Assembly (NCBI RefSeq): GCF_024808255.1
Contig: NZ_JANTYS010000017.1
Span: 62,001 to 126,000 of the forward strand
Origin: Mucilaginibacter dorajii
GTDB lineage: Bacteria > Bacteroidota > Bacteroidia > Sphingobacteriales > Sphingobacteriaceae
Direction of reading: 5' to 3'
DNA length: 64,000 nucleotides
A program made the translations under genes and the position numbers. Positions 15,197 through 24,084 of this stretch are shown here, piece by piece (position 1 is the first letter of the stretch; each line of letters opens with the position of its first letter). The notes under the pieces were generated by a model. That model had not been told where the DNA came from. It ran no database searches and saw only the letters and a list, made by a program, of their open reading frames with translations.

Positions 15197-17956
15197 TTAA
15201 TGAGCAAAATCAAACAAAAGGGTACCTTTCACCGGCTCGCCATTGGCATGGTTTTTCTGGCTTTGAGGCCCCATTACATCTGCCGACTGGAACTTTGTAC
15301 CGATAGGACTTATCGCATTTAAAAACCCGATGCTACCTTCGGGAAATGCGGGCTCCACATTGTTATTTTTTAGCGCGTCCTGCTCCCGGGCCGGGTGCAG
15401 CATTTGCAGGTATGTGTTTTTATCGGTAGTATAAACCGTAAAAGGCGCTTCTTTATTTTCAATTGTCACCCAGTTAACTTCGGCATAGTAGCCTTTAAAT
15501 TCGGGATATCCCCAGGTTTCGCCGGTGATGGAGTTATTGTAAGCCTTATGCCAAACACCAAACTGCTGGCCTTTTAGCCTGTTTTTCCAAACCCGGTACG
15601 GGCCACGGCCAAGCCATTTCATGCCGGTAATTTTTTCTTCAGGATAATTGAACGTGATGCCGGTAAAATCAACATCGCCCGGCTGTTGATATTGGTATTC
15701 CAGCTTAACGGGATGCCCGGGGCTAAAAGTCCATTTTATGTGTAATGATCCTGCGCCTTCGTAGTCGGCCTCTACTACATATTGTTCTTTAATCGCTTTA
15801 TAAGTAAACTGTTTAAGCGTGGTGTTAACGCCCGCTAAAACAGGTCCGCCGGATAAGGAAATCGTGCCGGTTGGCTTAACTACCTTTTGAATGTAACCGG
15901 TAGTTTTATCAAAGTAGTAGCTTATGCCATCGCATTTAACGCTAATAGCGCTCCCTTCTTCATTGGCTTTTATTGCAGTTTTAGGCGATGATAGGGCTAT
16001 ATGATTAGCCGGGGCCGTTGGCGATTGGATAGCCCAGCTCCAGGTAAAAATTTCTTTTTTATCGGGGCCGTAAGCAGTTATGTACAAAGCGCCGTTTTTG
16101 CGCCATGTTGCGGGTAAGTTTAATTTAAAAATCCCCTTTTCGCCCGGTTTAAGATTGGGCACCACAGGTACACCTCTTGCCTTTACTATTGCACCTGTGG
16201 TTTTGTTTTGTGCCGATGGAAAATCGACCAGTTTCCATTTAAATGTGCATTGGCTAAGATTGGTAAACGCATACCTGTTCTCCACTGGAATTTCGCCATT
16301 AAAACCGGCACTCAACGGCTGCGGATCAATATATACCGGCGACCAAATCTCTTTTATCGCGTAAAAACTACCCTCCTTTTCGCGGTGCGGACCAACTATG
16401 CCATCCGGCGCGTGGTTGCCGTCGGAATCGTAGATCCCGTTTTTATCCGTACGGATCACAGCCTCATCCAGCAGTGCCCATATAAAACCGCCGCCGCCGT
16501 GGGGGTGCTTCATCATCTGCGCCCAAAAATCATCGAGCGCGGCACCTGCGCCGCCGTCATAAAGCCCGTGCATAAACTCGGTAGGGAAAAACACTTCCTG
16601 CCCGGTAGCAGCTGCTTTAACCATGTAATTATAATCGGGATAATGTTTGGTATCGGTGCCGTTAAACTTTTCCCAGGGATGTAATACGGTACGTTTTTGT
16701 GGATCGTATATGGCATAGTCATTATCCAGTCCCCGGTTAAAGCCGCCTTCGTTGCCATTATCCCAAAACAGGATAGATGGATGGTTTACATCCCGTACAA
16801 CCAGCTCTTTCACCAGCTTACGCCCTACCACGGTATCGTACTTAGCCTGCCATCCGGTTAGCTCATCCAACACGTATACACCCAGGGAATCGCAAACATC
16901 CAAAAAATCGGCATCGGGCGGGTAGTGCGACATCCGTACCGCGTTCATGTTCATTTCCTTCATTAACTTTACATCCATCAGGTGTACGCCGTGACTAAGC
17001 GTACGCCCACTCTCGGGCCAAAAGCTATGGCGGTTGCAGCCATTCATGATTATTTTAGCACCGTTTACGTAAAGCCCGTCGTTAGTGCGTAGCTCAACGG
17101 TACGGAAACCAAACTTTTGTTTAACCTGGTGAATGACGCCCCGCCTGCCTTTTATGCTGATCACAACCTGGTACAGGTTGGGGAATTCGGCGCTCCATAG
17201 CAGTGGGCTTTTAAAATCAGCTTTTAATTGCTGGTACTCGCGGGAGGTATCAACTTTAACAGAAAATGGTTTACCCACCTTTTCACCGCTTAGTTTTTGT
17301 ACCTGGGCTTCAATGGTTTCATTGCCTTTTAAATTGCGGGTATAAATATCGGCAGCAAAAGAGCCATCGGCTTTGGCGTTTATGGCTAACCGATCAATAA
17401 ATGTTTCGGGAACAATCTCCAGGTAAACCGGTCTGTAAATACCTCCGAAGACCCAGAAATCGCTGTTCCGGCGTTCGGCATCATTTACTGATGAATTTGC
17501 CGATGTTTTATCAACGGTAACCTCTAACAGGTTTTGCGCATTGGGTTTTATCAGCCCTGTAATATCATATTTAAAGCGATAAAAGCTTCCCTGGTGAACC
17601 GGCCCGGCTTGCTTGCCATTAATGAGCACTTTAGTATCGGTCATTGATCCTTCAAAAACGATATAAACCTTTTTACCCTGCCAGCTACCGGCAGCAAACT
17701 GGTGTTTATATAGCCCTTGTTCGTTGCCTTTAACTTTATCGTGCCCATAATTATAAATGCCAAAGCCCTGTAGCTCCCAGTTAGACGGCACAGCAATTTT
17801 TGTCCACTTGCCACTATTGCGGCCAGCGGTGCAATAAAAACCCCATTGTACGGTATGATCCTTATCAGTTCCCGATAGGTATTTAACCACAGTTTCCTGC
17901 GCAAACGCGCGGAGGCTTATCACCAGGAATAGCAGTTGAAGAAGTATTTTTTTCAT
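15197..17956 (-). CDS. Exported glycoside hydrolase family 2 (beta-galactosidase-like)
   Basis: The signal peptide MKKILLQLLFLVISLRAFAQ leads into the classical GH2 order: sugar-binding jelly roll (VPSNWELQGFGIYNYGHDK), immunoglobulin-like domain, TIM barrel, and C-terminal beta-sandwich domains typical of large beta-galactosidases. The acid/base is E403 in WDNGNEGGFNRG and the probable nucleophile is E460 in FPTEFMHG; RMSHYPPDADFLDVCDSLG is the barrel signature. At 919 residues it fits periplasmic GH2 enzymes that trim glycans. Beta-galactosidase is the default call; glucuronidase or another specificity cannot be excluded. No SusC/SusD pair adjoins it, so it stands apart from the PUL at 40-50 kb. 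Confidence 0.88.
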   Translation of the reverse strand: MKKILLQLLFLVISLRAFAQETVVKYLSGTDKDHTVQWGFYCTAGRNSGKWTKIAVPSNWELQGFGIYNYGHDKVKGNEQGLYKHQFAAGSWQGKKVYIVFEGSMTDTKVLINGKQAGPVHQGSFYRFKYDITGLIKPNAQNLLEVTVDKTSANSSVNDAERRNSDFWVFGGIYRPVYLEIVPETFIDRLAINAKADGSFAADIYTRNLKGNETIEAQVQKLSGEKVGKPFSVKVDTSREYQQLKADFKSPLLWSAEFPNLYQVVISIKGRRGVIHQVKQKFGFRTVELRTNDGLYVNGAKIIMNGCNRHSFWPESGRTLSHGVHLMDVKLMKEMNMNAVRMSHYPPDADFLDVCDSLGVYVLDELTGWQAKYDTVVGRKLVKELVVRDVNHPSILFWDNGNEGGFNRGLDNDYAIYDPQKRTVLHPWEKFNGTDTKHYPDYNYMVKAAATGQEVFFPTEFMHGLYDGGAGAALDDFWAQMMKHPHGGGGFIWALLDEAVIRTDKNGIYDSDGNHAPDGIVGPHREKEGSFYAIKEIWSPVYIDPQPLSAGFNGEIPVENRYAFTNLSQCTFKWKLVDFPSAQNKTTGAIVKARGVPVVPNLKPGEKGIFKLNLPATWRKNGALYITAYGPDKKEIFTWSWAIQSPTAPANHIALSSPKTAIKANEEGSAISVKCDGISYYFDKTTGYIQKVVKPTGTISLSGGPVLAGVNTTLKQFTYKAIKEQYVVEADYEGAGSLHIKWTFSPGHPVKLEYQYQQPGDVDFTGITFNYPEEKITGMKWLGRGPYRVWKNRLKGQQFGVWHKAYNNSITGETWGYPEFKGYYAEVNWVTIENKEAPFTVYTTDKNTYLQMLHPAREQDALKNNNVEPAFPEGSIGFLNAISPIGTKFQSADVMGPQSQKNHANGEPVKGTLLFDFAH

Positions 17957-18217
17957 AGCAGGCTTGGTTATTGGGTACCAGAAAAGGTTTAATTAACCCG
18001 TTAATACAAGATTACCTACTACAACACTACAAAAAAAGGATGTGATTAACTAAAGTTACTTCATCGTTGTAGCAAAACGGTTATACCTGATAGCCCGCAA
18101 TTAAAATAAGCAATTATTAATTCCAGCCTCTGTCACATTTTTATATCATTTCCCTGCATTAACAATTTGCTAATATCGGCAGGGTAGTTTGGCAGCAACA
18201 TTTAACTGCAACTACAA

Positions 18218-19435
18218 ATGATTACACATCAACCCCTAAAAACAATTTTCAGGAGTGCGCTAACAATACTTGTCATATTCGGCATCAGCAATAACGTCTC
18301 AGCACAATCAACGCACACCAATCCCTGGGAAGTTACGGAGCTTGGTGTATTGCCTCCTATTGCCAGCATGACCGATGGCGTATGGTTAAAAGGTGAGCTG
18401 CATGTACACTCCAGGCACAGTAAAGAATCATCAAACAACTCCATAGCCAAGATCATCGCTTTTTCAAAGGCTGTTGGGATAGATTATGTGTGCATTACCG
18501 ACCATGACAACCACGTAAACGGCGATGTAGCGCATAACACCTGGGCCGATCCGGAATTTAAATCAAATGATGTATTGCTGCTCTATGGTGGCGAATGGAC
18601 AACCACACGCGGCCACGGCAACGTATTCTCGGCTCGTCCCTATGATCACCAACGATTATATGACGTGCGCGACCAACGCGACGTGGTGATAGGCGCTGTG
18701 AAGAAGCAACTAAACATCCATTTATCGGCCAACCATCCCAGTGGTAAAGATCATTTTGGATACTCTTATGATATGGTTAACTCCATTGAGGTATGGAACT
18801 CGGCCATATGGTCAAAAAATGCCAATGCGATTATGATTTGGGACGATATGTTATCATCGGGCCGTAAGCTTACCGGCAGGGGCGGTAGCGATGCCCACCA
18901 TGGCACCCCCGAAGGCGCCGAGCAGCCAACCAAAAACACGTACCAGGCCAAGGCCAATTATGTGGGCACACCAACTACCTGGGTATTTGCCACATCCAAA
19001 ACTTCGCAGGCCGTTGTTGATGCCCTTACCAACGGCAGGGTTTCTATCAGCTCGAACCCGTATGCGCCGCGCGTTGAGTTTTATGCCGATATTAACCAGG
19101 ATGGCAAAATGGATATGATGATGGGCGATAACGTAAAGGCCACAGGCAAGCCTGTTAAATTCAGGGTGCAGCTTAGCGGTAAAACCGTTTCAGATTCTAC
19201 CTATACCATTAACGTTGTAAAAGATGGTAACCCTTTTGGCACTTACCAGGCCAAAGGCAAGCAGCCTGTGGTTGAGTTTACTGATACGCCGGCTTTAATT
19301 GGCCGTACGTATTACCGGGTAACGGTTGAAGGCCCATCAACTCCGTATCCGCAGGTGCCTTTGTCCGAAAAACTAAGTGGTAATATGGTAGGGCTTTCTA
19401 ATCCTATCTTCTTTAATTTTGATCCTAATTTTTAG
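18218..19435 (+). CDS. Exported PHP-domain (CehA/McbA-type) metallohydrolase
   Basis: The signal peptide (KTIFRSALTILVIFGISNNVSAQ) is followed by a PHP domain with the metal motifs GELHVHSRHSKES (HVH), YVCITDHDNHVNG and NHPSGKDHFGY, plus GGSDAHHG near residue 225. PHP enzymes hydrolyse phosphate or other esters with two or three metal ions; CehA-type members act on carbamates, phosphodiesters and related esters. The C-terminal part (about 280-400) is a beta-sandwich, DINQDGKMDMMMGDNV, likely carbohydrate or matrix binding. The 405-residue protein would be periplasmic or secreted. The substrate is not deducible. A 16-bp hairpin terminator follows the stop. Confidence 0.85.
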   Translation: MITHQPLKTIFRSALTILVIFGISNNVSAQSTHTNPWEVTELGVLPPIASMTDGVWLKGELHVHSRHSKESSNNSIAKIIAFSKAVGIDYVCITDHDNHVNGDVAHNTWADPEFKSNDVLLLYGGEWTTTRGHGNVFSARPYDHQRLYDVRDQRDVVIGAVKKQLNIHLSANHPSGKDHFGYSYDMVNSIEVWNSAIWSKNANAIMIWDDMLSSGRKLTGRGGSDAHHGTPEGAEQPTKNTYQAKANYVGTPTTWVFATSKTSQAVVDALTNGRVSISSNPYAPRVEFYADINQDGKMDMMMGDNVKATGKPVKFRVQLSGKTVSDSTYTINVVKDGNPFGTYQAKGKQPVVEFTDTPALIGRTYYRVTVEGPSTPYPQVPLSEKLSGNMVGLSNPIFFNFDPNF

Positions 19436-19444
19436 GGAAGACGA

Positions 19445-19479
19445 AAGACTTACGAAGTTTTTTAAACTTCGTAAGTCTT
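19445..19479. terminator. Bidirectional terminator between convergent genes
   Basis: AAGACTTACGAAGTTT (19445-19460) and AAACTTCGTAAGTCTT (19464-19479) are perfect complements of 16 bases around a TTT loop. They lie where the PHP gene and the thioredoxin-like gene converge, and overlap the last codons of the latter. T-rich and A-rich flanks are weak, but the stem is strong enough to stop or protect both transcripts. Confidence 0.7.
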
Positions 19480-20031
19480 CGGTAGTAAAGCCAACAATTC
19501 CAACTGAAAGCTTTCGCCTTTATCTTCGTTATACCATTTTTGGAGGGCAATTTTCTTTTGCTCCATCTCTACATGGTCTTGCAGCAATTGATTGCACAAC
19601 AGTTGGCAGCCGGCTGGTCGAGGGCCCCATATAACAAGGTCAGTTTGGTTTTTATCGGCAATAATCAATTTCGGGATAGATCGGCTTACACCGTTGGTCA
19701 AATATTGTTCAATCAAAAATGGCGGCGAATCGCGCAGCTGGTAATCAATAGTAATTAATGGGTTAAGTGCCGAGAGCATGTGCATAAAGGGCAGGGAGTG
19801 TGCCGCATCGCCACACCAGGGCTCGGTAATGATAGTCCATAGTTGTGGCTCATTAATATCGGCTATAGCTTTAGCTAAAGCGCTATTTAATACCCCGGTT
19901 TTAAACCATCGATGCTGGCGCGACCAGTTGAGCCGCGTGTAATTCAAATAATCGGGATTGCTGTAAAAGCCCTTGGGTTCGGGGTCATTTAAAATATCCT
20001 GAAAAGCCTGCTCATACGCCGTAAAATCCAT
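19462..20031 (-). CDS. Thioredoxin-like family protein (WCGD motif)
   Basis: This is a 189-residue cytosolic protein of the thioredoxin fold. It has the active-site-like stretch WTIITEPWCGDAAHSLPFMH, then the conserved cis-proline region SRSIPKLIIADK, and WGPRPAG near residue 140. The usual CxxC is reduced to a single cysteine (CGDA), as in the family known as thioredoxin_9, so it is not a classical disulfide reductase. It is monocistronic, and its 3' end overlaps the shared hairpin. It may act in low-molecular-weight thiol or redox homeostasis; that is family-level inference. Confidence 0.8.
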   Translation of the reverse strand: MDFTAYEQAFQDILNDPEPKGFYSNPDYLNYTRLNWSRQHRWFKTGVLNSALAKAIADINEPQLWTIITEPWCGDAAHSLPFMHMLSALNPLITIDYQLRDSPPFLIEQYLTNGVSRSIPKLIIADKNQTDLVIWGPRPAGCQLLCNQLLQDHVEMEQKKIALQKWYNEDKGESFQLELLALLPKTYEV

Positions 20032-20545
20032 AAATCAGTATTTGCCTGTTTGCTGCCCATTTACAGCGAAACCTAAAAATACAGGAACATTGGCATTTAT
20101 CCTAAATTAAATAGTGTTACAACAATAGGACGACAAATCAACGTGTTTTAGCTAAGCGTTAGGCATATCAAACCTATCAATAGTGTTCCACCGGAACGGG
20201 TGGAACGCTTGGAACACCCCGAACACCTACCCAATTGATAACCAATCAATTAAGCATTGTTAAAAAATCAACAACGTGAAACACCTTAGCGGCTGTATAC
20301 CAGCCAATTACAACAAAAAACATCATTCCTTTATCTAAATTCGCTCAATTACTGACAAAATAATGTCACCACTATTGAACACGTTTCGGGCAATATTAAA
20401 GCTTGTATCGTCCTGCAAAAAGTTTACCCTTTTATTGATTAGTCCTGCGCCTGGTTTACACTTTCTACATCCGTATTTGTAGCAGAAAATACTGTTATTT
20501 AATTCCCTCGCCATATATAAATTAAGAACCTTAATTTTGCACCCC
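20032..20545. other. Gene-free stretch with a 9-bp tandem repeat
   Basis: This 514-base region has no credible gene; the reverse-strand reading frame at 20335-20547 has no recognisable features. It contains GTTCCACC (20185-20192) facing GGTGGAAC (20199-20206), and four tandem 9-bp units of form GGAACnnnn at 20193-20228 (GGAACGGGT, GGAACGCTT, GGAACACCC, CGAACACCT). These could be an operator or iteron-like array. The right end carries TAATTTTG (20532-20539), a perfect -7 box only a few bases before the idi start. Confidence 0.55.
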
Positions 20546-21079
20546 ATGGAAGAGCAGGTAATATTGGTGGATGCCGATGATAATGTGATAGGGACGATGG
20601 AAAAGCTACAGGCGCATCAATTGGGCAGGCTGCACAGGGCATTTTCTGTATTTATTTTTGATACCAAAGGCCGGCTGCTTTTGCAGCAACGCGCCATGGA
20701 AAAATACCACTCGGGCGGTAAGTGGACCAATACCTGCTGCAGCCATCCCCGTTTACACGAAACCAATATCGACGCCGCCAACCGCCGCCTGATGGAAGAA
20801 ATGGGATTAACCTGCACATTAACCCCCGCCTTCAATTTCATTTACCGCTCAGATATCCTCCCCGGTTTAACCGAGCATGAAATTGACCACGTATTTTTCG
20901 GCATCAGCGATACCGAGCCGAAACCTAACGCCGACGAGGTAATGCATTTCAAATACATCGGCATGGCAGATTTGGCCGCCGAACTAAAAGCTAATCCCGA
21001 TACCTACTCATCATGGCTTAACATCTGCTTTGATCAACTGATGATCCATTACAATCAATTTTTTAAAGATCAGGTATAA
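20546..21079 (+). CDS. idi: Isopentenyl-diphosphate delta-isomerase, type I
   Basis: It interconverts isopentenyl and dimethylallyl diphosphate for isoprenoid synthesis. The Nudix-like type I features are seen: LLLQQRAMEKYHSGGKWTN, the catalytic-cysteine region TCCSHPR, the Nudix helix RRLMEEMGL, and HEIDHVFFG. The ATG at 20546 (MEEQVILVDADD) gives 177 residues and fits the family; an upstream in-frame TTG at 20537 would add three residues and lies inside the -7 box TAATTTTG (20532-20539). If that box works, the mRNA would start at or near the ATG, nearly leaderless, though no -33 box is visible. Monocistronic. Confidence 0.95.
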   Translation: MEEQVILVDADDNVIGTMEKLQAHQLGRLHRAFSVFIFDTKGRLLLQQRAMEKYHSGGKWTNTCCSHPRLHETNIDAANRRLMEEMGLTCTLTPAFNFIYRSDILPGLTEHEIDHVFFGISDTEPKPNADEVMHFKYIGMADLAAELKANPDTYSSWLNICFDQLMIHYNQFFKDQV

Positions 21080-21184
21080 TTGTACAACGTTTTTGGTAGA
21101 AACATGAGTTAGAAATCCTGCCTGCAATAACATAATAATTTTTAAAGATTAGGCTAATATAGATTGTGGATCTTTCATCGAAAT

Positions 21185-22867
21185 ATGAAAAAACTGATCC
21201 TCTTATCCTTACTATTGATAGCTGCCAACCTTACCCAAGCCCAGCAGGCCGACCTGGTATTAACCAACGGTAATATCATCACCCTTAAACAAAAAGGCAA
21301 CCGCGCCCAGGCCATCGCCATAAAAAACGGCAACATACTGGCCGTGGGCAGCAATGCCGAAATCTCGAAATACTTCGGCAAAACTACCCGCAAAATAGAC
21401 TTAAAGGGCAAAACCGTAATGCCGGGTTTTAACGATGTACACCAGCACCCGGCGCCCGTTTACGCTTTCAGCGCACCGTATGCAGTGCTTAAACTGGATA
21501 CGGTAAGTTCCATGAAAAACCTGTTAAGCTTACTTAAACGCAAAGCGGCCATCACCCCAAAAGGCATGCTCATCCGTGGGGTGGGCTATAACGAAACCAA
21601 ACTGGGCGGACAACCGATCAAGGACAGTTTGGATAAAGCATCTTCAAATCACCCCATCCTCATCTCGCATGTAAGCGGGCACCTATCGGCAGCAAACTCT
21701 TACCTTATGGACCATTGCGGCATCACCGAAACCACTAAAGACCCCGCCGGCGGCTTGTTTGAACGTTACCCAGGCAGCAATAAACCCGATGGTATTTGTA
21801 AAGAAACCGCGGCAAGCTACCTGCGCAAGGCCAAAAATATTTTATACCCTCCAGAGCCAACACCCACGCAGGAAATGGATGGCTACCGCTTATATTTTAA
21901 CCAGGTACTGGCAAGCGGGGTAACCAGCATTGGCGATGCCTGGACCACACCCCAAAAAGTAAAGATCTACCAAAAGCTTACTGCCGAAAAATTCCCCATG
22001 AGGCTTAACCTTATCATCGGCGTTGATTACCTTAACCAGGTTTTGAGTGGTAAAATCCCCCAAATAAATACTGATTTCCTAAGGATCTCGACCATTAAAG
22101 TGATCCATGGCAATTCGTTAAGCGGCAAAACCTGCTGGTTGTATGATCCTTATGATATGATTAACCCGCTTACCGGCAAAAAGGATTATTATGGCATTCC
22201 GCCGGCGCGCAGCCAGGCCGGCCTGGATAGTTTGTTTTTAAAAATCCATAGCGCCGGCTGGCAGATAGCCTGCCACTCCAACGGCGACCGCGAGATAGAT
22301 ATGGTAATAGCGGCTATTGAAAACGCCCAAAAAGTAGCCCCGCGCCCCGATGCGCGTCATCGTATTGAGCATTGCAGCATCACCAATCAAGGCATCCTTG
22401 ACCGCATAAAAAAGGATAGCATTATCCCTGTTTTCCATTGCTATATGTATGAGCTTGGCGAAAAGATGGCCGTTTACGGGCCTGAGCGTTTAAAAATGCT
22501 GCACCCAACCCAAACCGCGCAGCAAATGGGTATTGTTTACGCCTTACATTCCGATGCCCCTATTTCGCCATACCCGGCCATGATCAGGCTGGGGAGCGCC
22601 GTTACCCGTAAAACCAAAGAAGGGGTTGTTATTGGCGCCAACCAATGTATTGATGCCGAAGACGCCATCAAAGCCTATACCTATGGCGGTGCCTATACCA
22701 CTTTCGAGGAAAATAAAAAAGGGTCGTTATTGCCCGGCCAGTTTGCAGATATGGTAGTGCTTGATGCCGACCCGACAACTATTAACCCCGATGATATCAT
22801 GAACATCAGGGTAAATACAACCATTGTTGGCGGCAAAATTGTTTACCAGGCCGGTCGTAAAAAATAG
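21185..22867 (+). CDS. Exported amidohydrolase (YtcJ-like, metal-dependent)
   Basis: The signal peptide is MKKLILLSLLLIAANLTQAQ; I start at the ATG at 21185 because the in-frame ATG at 21164 adds seven residues before a clean signal sequence. The amidohydrolase superfamily motifs are VMPGFNDVHQHPAP (metal-binding HxH-type), a central ACHSNGDREIDMV, RHRIEHCSI, ALHSDAPISPYPAM (metal Asp) and GQFADMVVLDADP near the end. The 560-residue length matches the YtcJ/amidohydrolase_3 group, which hydrolyses cyclic amides or N-formyl compounds; the specific substrate is unknown. A terminator follows 45 bases after the stop. Confidence 0.88.
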   Translation: MKKLILLSLLLIAANLTQAQQADLVLTNGNIITLKQKGNRAQAIAIKNGNILAVGSNAEISKYFGKTTRKIDLKGKTVMPGFNDVHQHPAPVYAFSAPYAVLKLDTVSSMKNLLSLLKRKAAITPKGMLIRGVGYNETKLGGQPIKDSLDKASSNHPILISHVSGHLSAANSYLMDHCGITETTKDPAGGLFERYPGSNKPDGICKETAASYLRKAKNILYPPEPTPTQEMDGYRLYFNQVLASGVTSIGDAWTTPQKVKIYQKLTAEKFPMRLNLIIGVDYLNQVLSGKIPQINTDFLRISTIKVIHGNSLSGKTCWLYDPYDMINPLTGKKDYYGIPPARSQAGLDSLFLKIHSAGWQIACHSNGDREIDMVIAAIENAQKVAPRPDARHRIEHCSITNQGILDRIKKDSIIPVFHCYMYELGEKMAVYGPERLKMLHPTQTAQQMGIVYALHSDAPISPYPAMIRLGSAVTRKTKEGVVIGANQCIDAEDAIKAYTYGGAYTTFEENKKGSLLPGQFADMVVLDADPTTINPDDIMNIRVNTTIVGGKIVYQAGRKK

Positions 22868-22911
22868 ACACTCTTCATTCTTATTATAAAAATTGATACC
22901 TTCAACCTGTA

Positions 22912-22946
22912 TAAGCCCCTTTCGTTTTTGAATGGGGCTTAATTTT
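22912..22946 (+). terminator. Rho-independent terminator after the amidohydrolase
   Basis: TAAGCCCC (22912-22919) pairs with GGGGCTTA (22934-22941) around a T-rich loop, followed by ATTTTT. Confidence 0.85.
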
Positions 22947-22997
22947 TGTATGCTTTGCTGTATCACCGTACATTAATAACACGTAATTACACCTGCC

Positions 22998-23852
22998 ATG
23001 GATAACGAAAACATTGACGACCTGTTTGATAAGCCGCTAAGTGATGATCCCGAAGAAAACCTGAGGATGGAAAACGAGCTGCTGCACCTGAAATTGCAGG
23101 CCGAACTGGGTGTTGATCCGCAGATCATCAATCCCGTTGATCCGCAGATAGAGAACGAGTTTTTGAAAAACATTTTTGATTTTGAGCATAATTATGCCTC
23201 ATCGAAAAGAGTTAAACTGTTTGAATTACTTGGCGAACCCGATTTTATACCAGCCAATGAACTAAGCGATGACCTATTGGATATTGCTTTGGAGGAACTA
23301 CACACGCTGATGCAAAGCAAAAGCATTACGGTTGATTATAGCGGCGAATACAACAACCGCACCAAGTACACTTTTATTACCGAGGAATTGTTTGAGCAGG
23401 AAGCCAATGATTTTACCATCCCCGGCATGGTGATGCACTTTCATTACGAGGAGTTTCACCCAAACCATAAAATTGATATTGAGGATAGGGCGCAGGAGTT
23501 TTTATCAGAATGGTTTAAGCAAAGCTTTAGCGAATTAAGCTGGGAGCTGGGGCGTAGTTTTGTATCGCCAGATAGAAAAACTTATACTAAGGACGAAATT
23601 GTGGCGCAGCTTAAAAATATTTTCAGCGCATTTCCTTCTTTTAAAGATGAAGAATATACTATTCACGATATTGGCTTTGAGTTGCAGGAAGGCGGCGGCT
23701 TGGGCCATGCCGAGGGCATGGTTAAATACAACGCCGTGTTAGAAAATAACGAGGTGATTCGCTTTGAGGGTCCTTTTAAAATTTACTTATCCCTTGAGCA
23801 GGAATGGTGGAGCATTTTTCATATCGTTTTCCCTGGGTTTAGGTATCCGTAG
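22998..23852 (+). CDS. Conserved hypothetical protein, acidic
   Basis: This 284-residue soluble protein is rich in Asp and Glu at its start (MDNENIDDLFDKPLSDDPEE), with a short helical repeat (NLRMENELLHLKLQAELG) that could be a coiled coil. The middle looks helical, and the C-terminal third reads as an NTF2/SnoaL-like alpha-beta domain: GFELQEGGGLGHAEGMVKYN, VIRFEGPFKIYLSL and EWWSIFHIVFPGF. I do not recognise the family beyond occurrence in related bacteria. No catalytic motif is visible. It stands alone between a terminator and a palindromic repeat, so context gives no function. Confidence 0.75.
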   Translation: MDNENIDDLFDKPLSDDPEENLRMENELLHLKLQAELGVDPQIINPVDPQIENEFLKNIFDFEHNYASSKRVKLFELLGEPDFIPANELSDDLLDIALEELHTLMQSKSITVDYSGEYNNRTKYTFITEELFEQEANDFTIPGMVMHFHYEEFHPNHKIDIEDRAQEFLSEWFKQSFSELSWELGRSFVSPDRKTYTKDEIVAQLKNIFSAFPSFKDEEYTIHDIGFELQEGGGLGHAEGMVKYNAVLENNEVIRFEGPFKIYLSLEQEWWSIFHIVFPGFRYP

Positions 23853-23866
23853 CCAATGAGTTTTTA

Positions 23867-23962
23867 TGTAGAGACGCAACATCTTGCGTCTCCCGCATGC
23901 AAATCAAACCCGTTCAAATTCGCTCCTCTTGTTGGAGACGCAAAATATTGCGCCTCTACATA
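23867..23962. repeat. GAGACGC palindromic repeat, copy B
   Basis: The left arm TGTAGAGACGCAACATCTTG and GCGTCTCCCGCATGCAAATC are mirrored by GGAGACGCAAAATATTGCGC and CTCTACATA after about 40 bases. It is the same element as at 1147, 27881 and 54182, here with a shorter internal part and point changes. It lies just after the hypothetical gene. Confidence 0.85.
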
Positions 23963-24084
23963 AAGATTTTAAAAACCCCACCTTCATCAAGTATTTCCCG
24001 TACTTCATGTAAAATACTATAGCAAAGCATATTGTTTATTTTTTTTTGTGGTGTAATTCAAAAAATCACTAAAAAGATAACAGC

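Noticed and set aside
20335-20547. Reverse-strand 70-residue frame
   Set aside because: It overlaps the idi start, has no recognisable motif, and the region has intergenic character.
23867-23962. Terminator of the hypothetical gene
   Set aside because: The hairpin is part of the dispersed repeat family in both orientations; any termination would be secondary.
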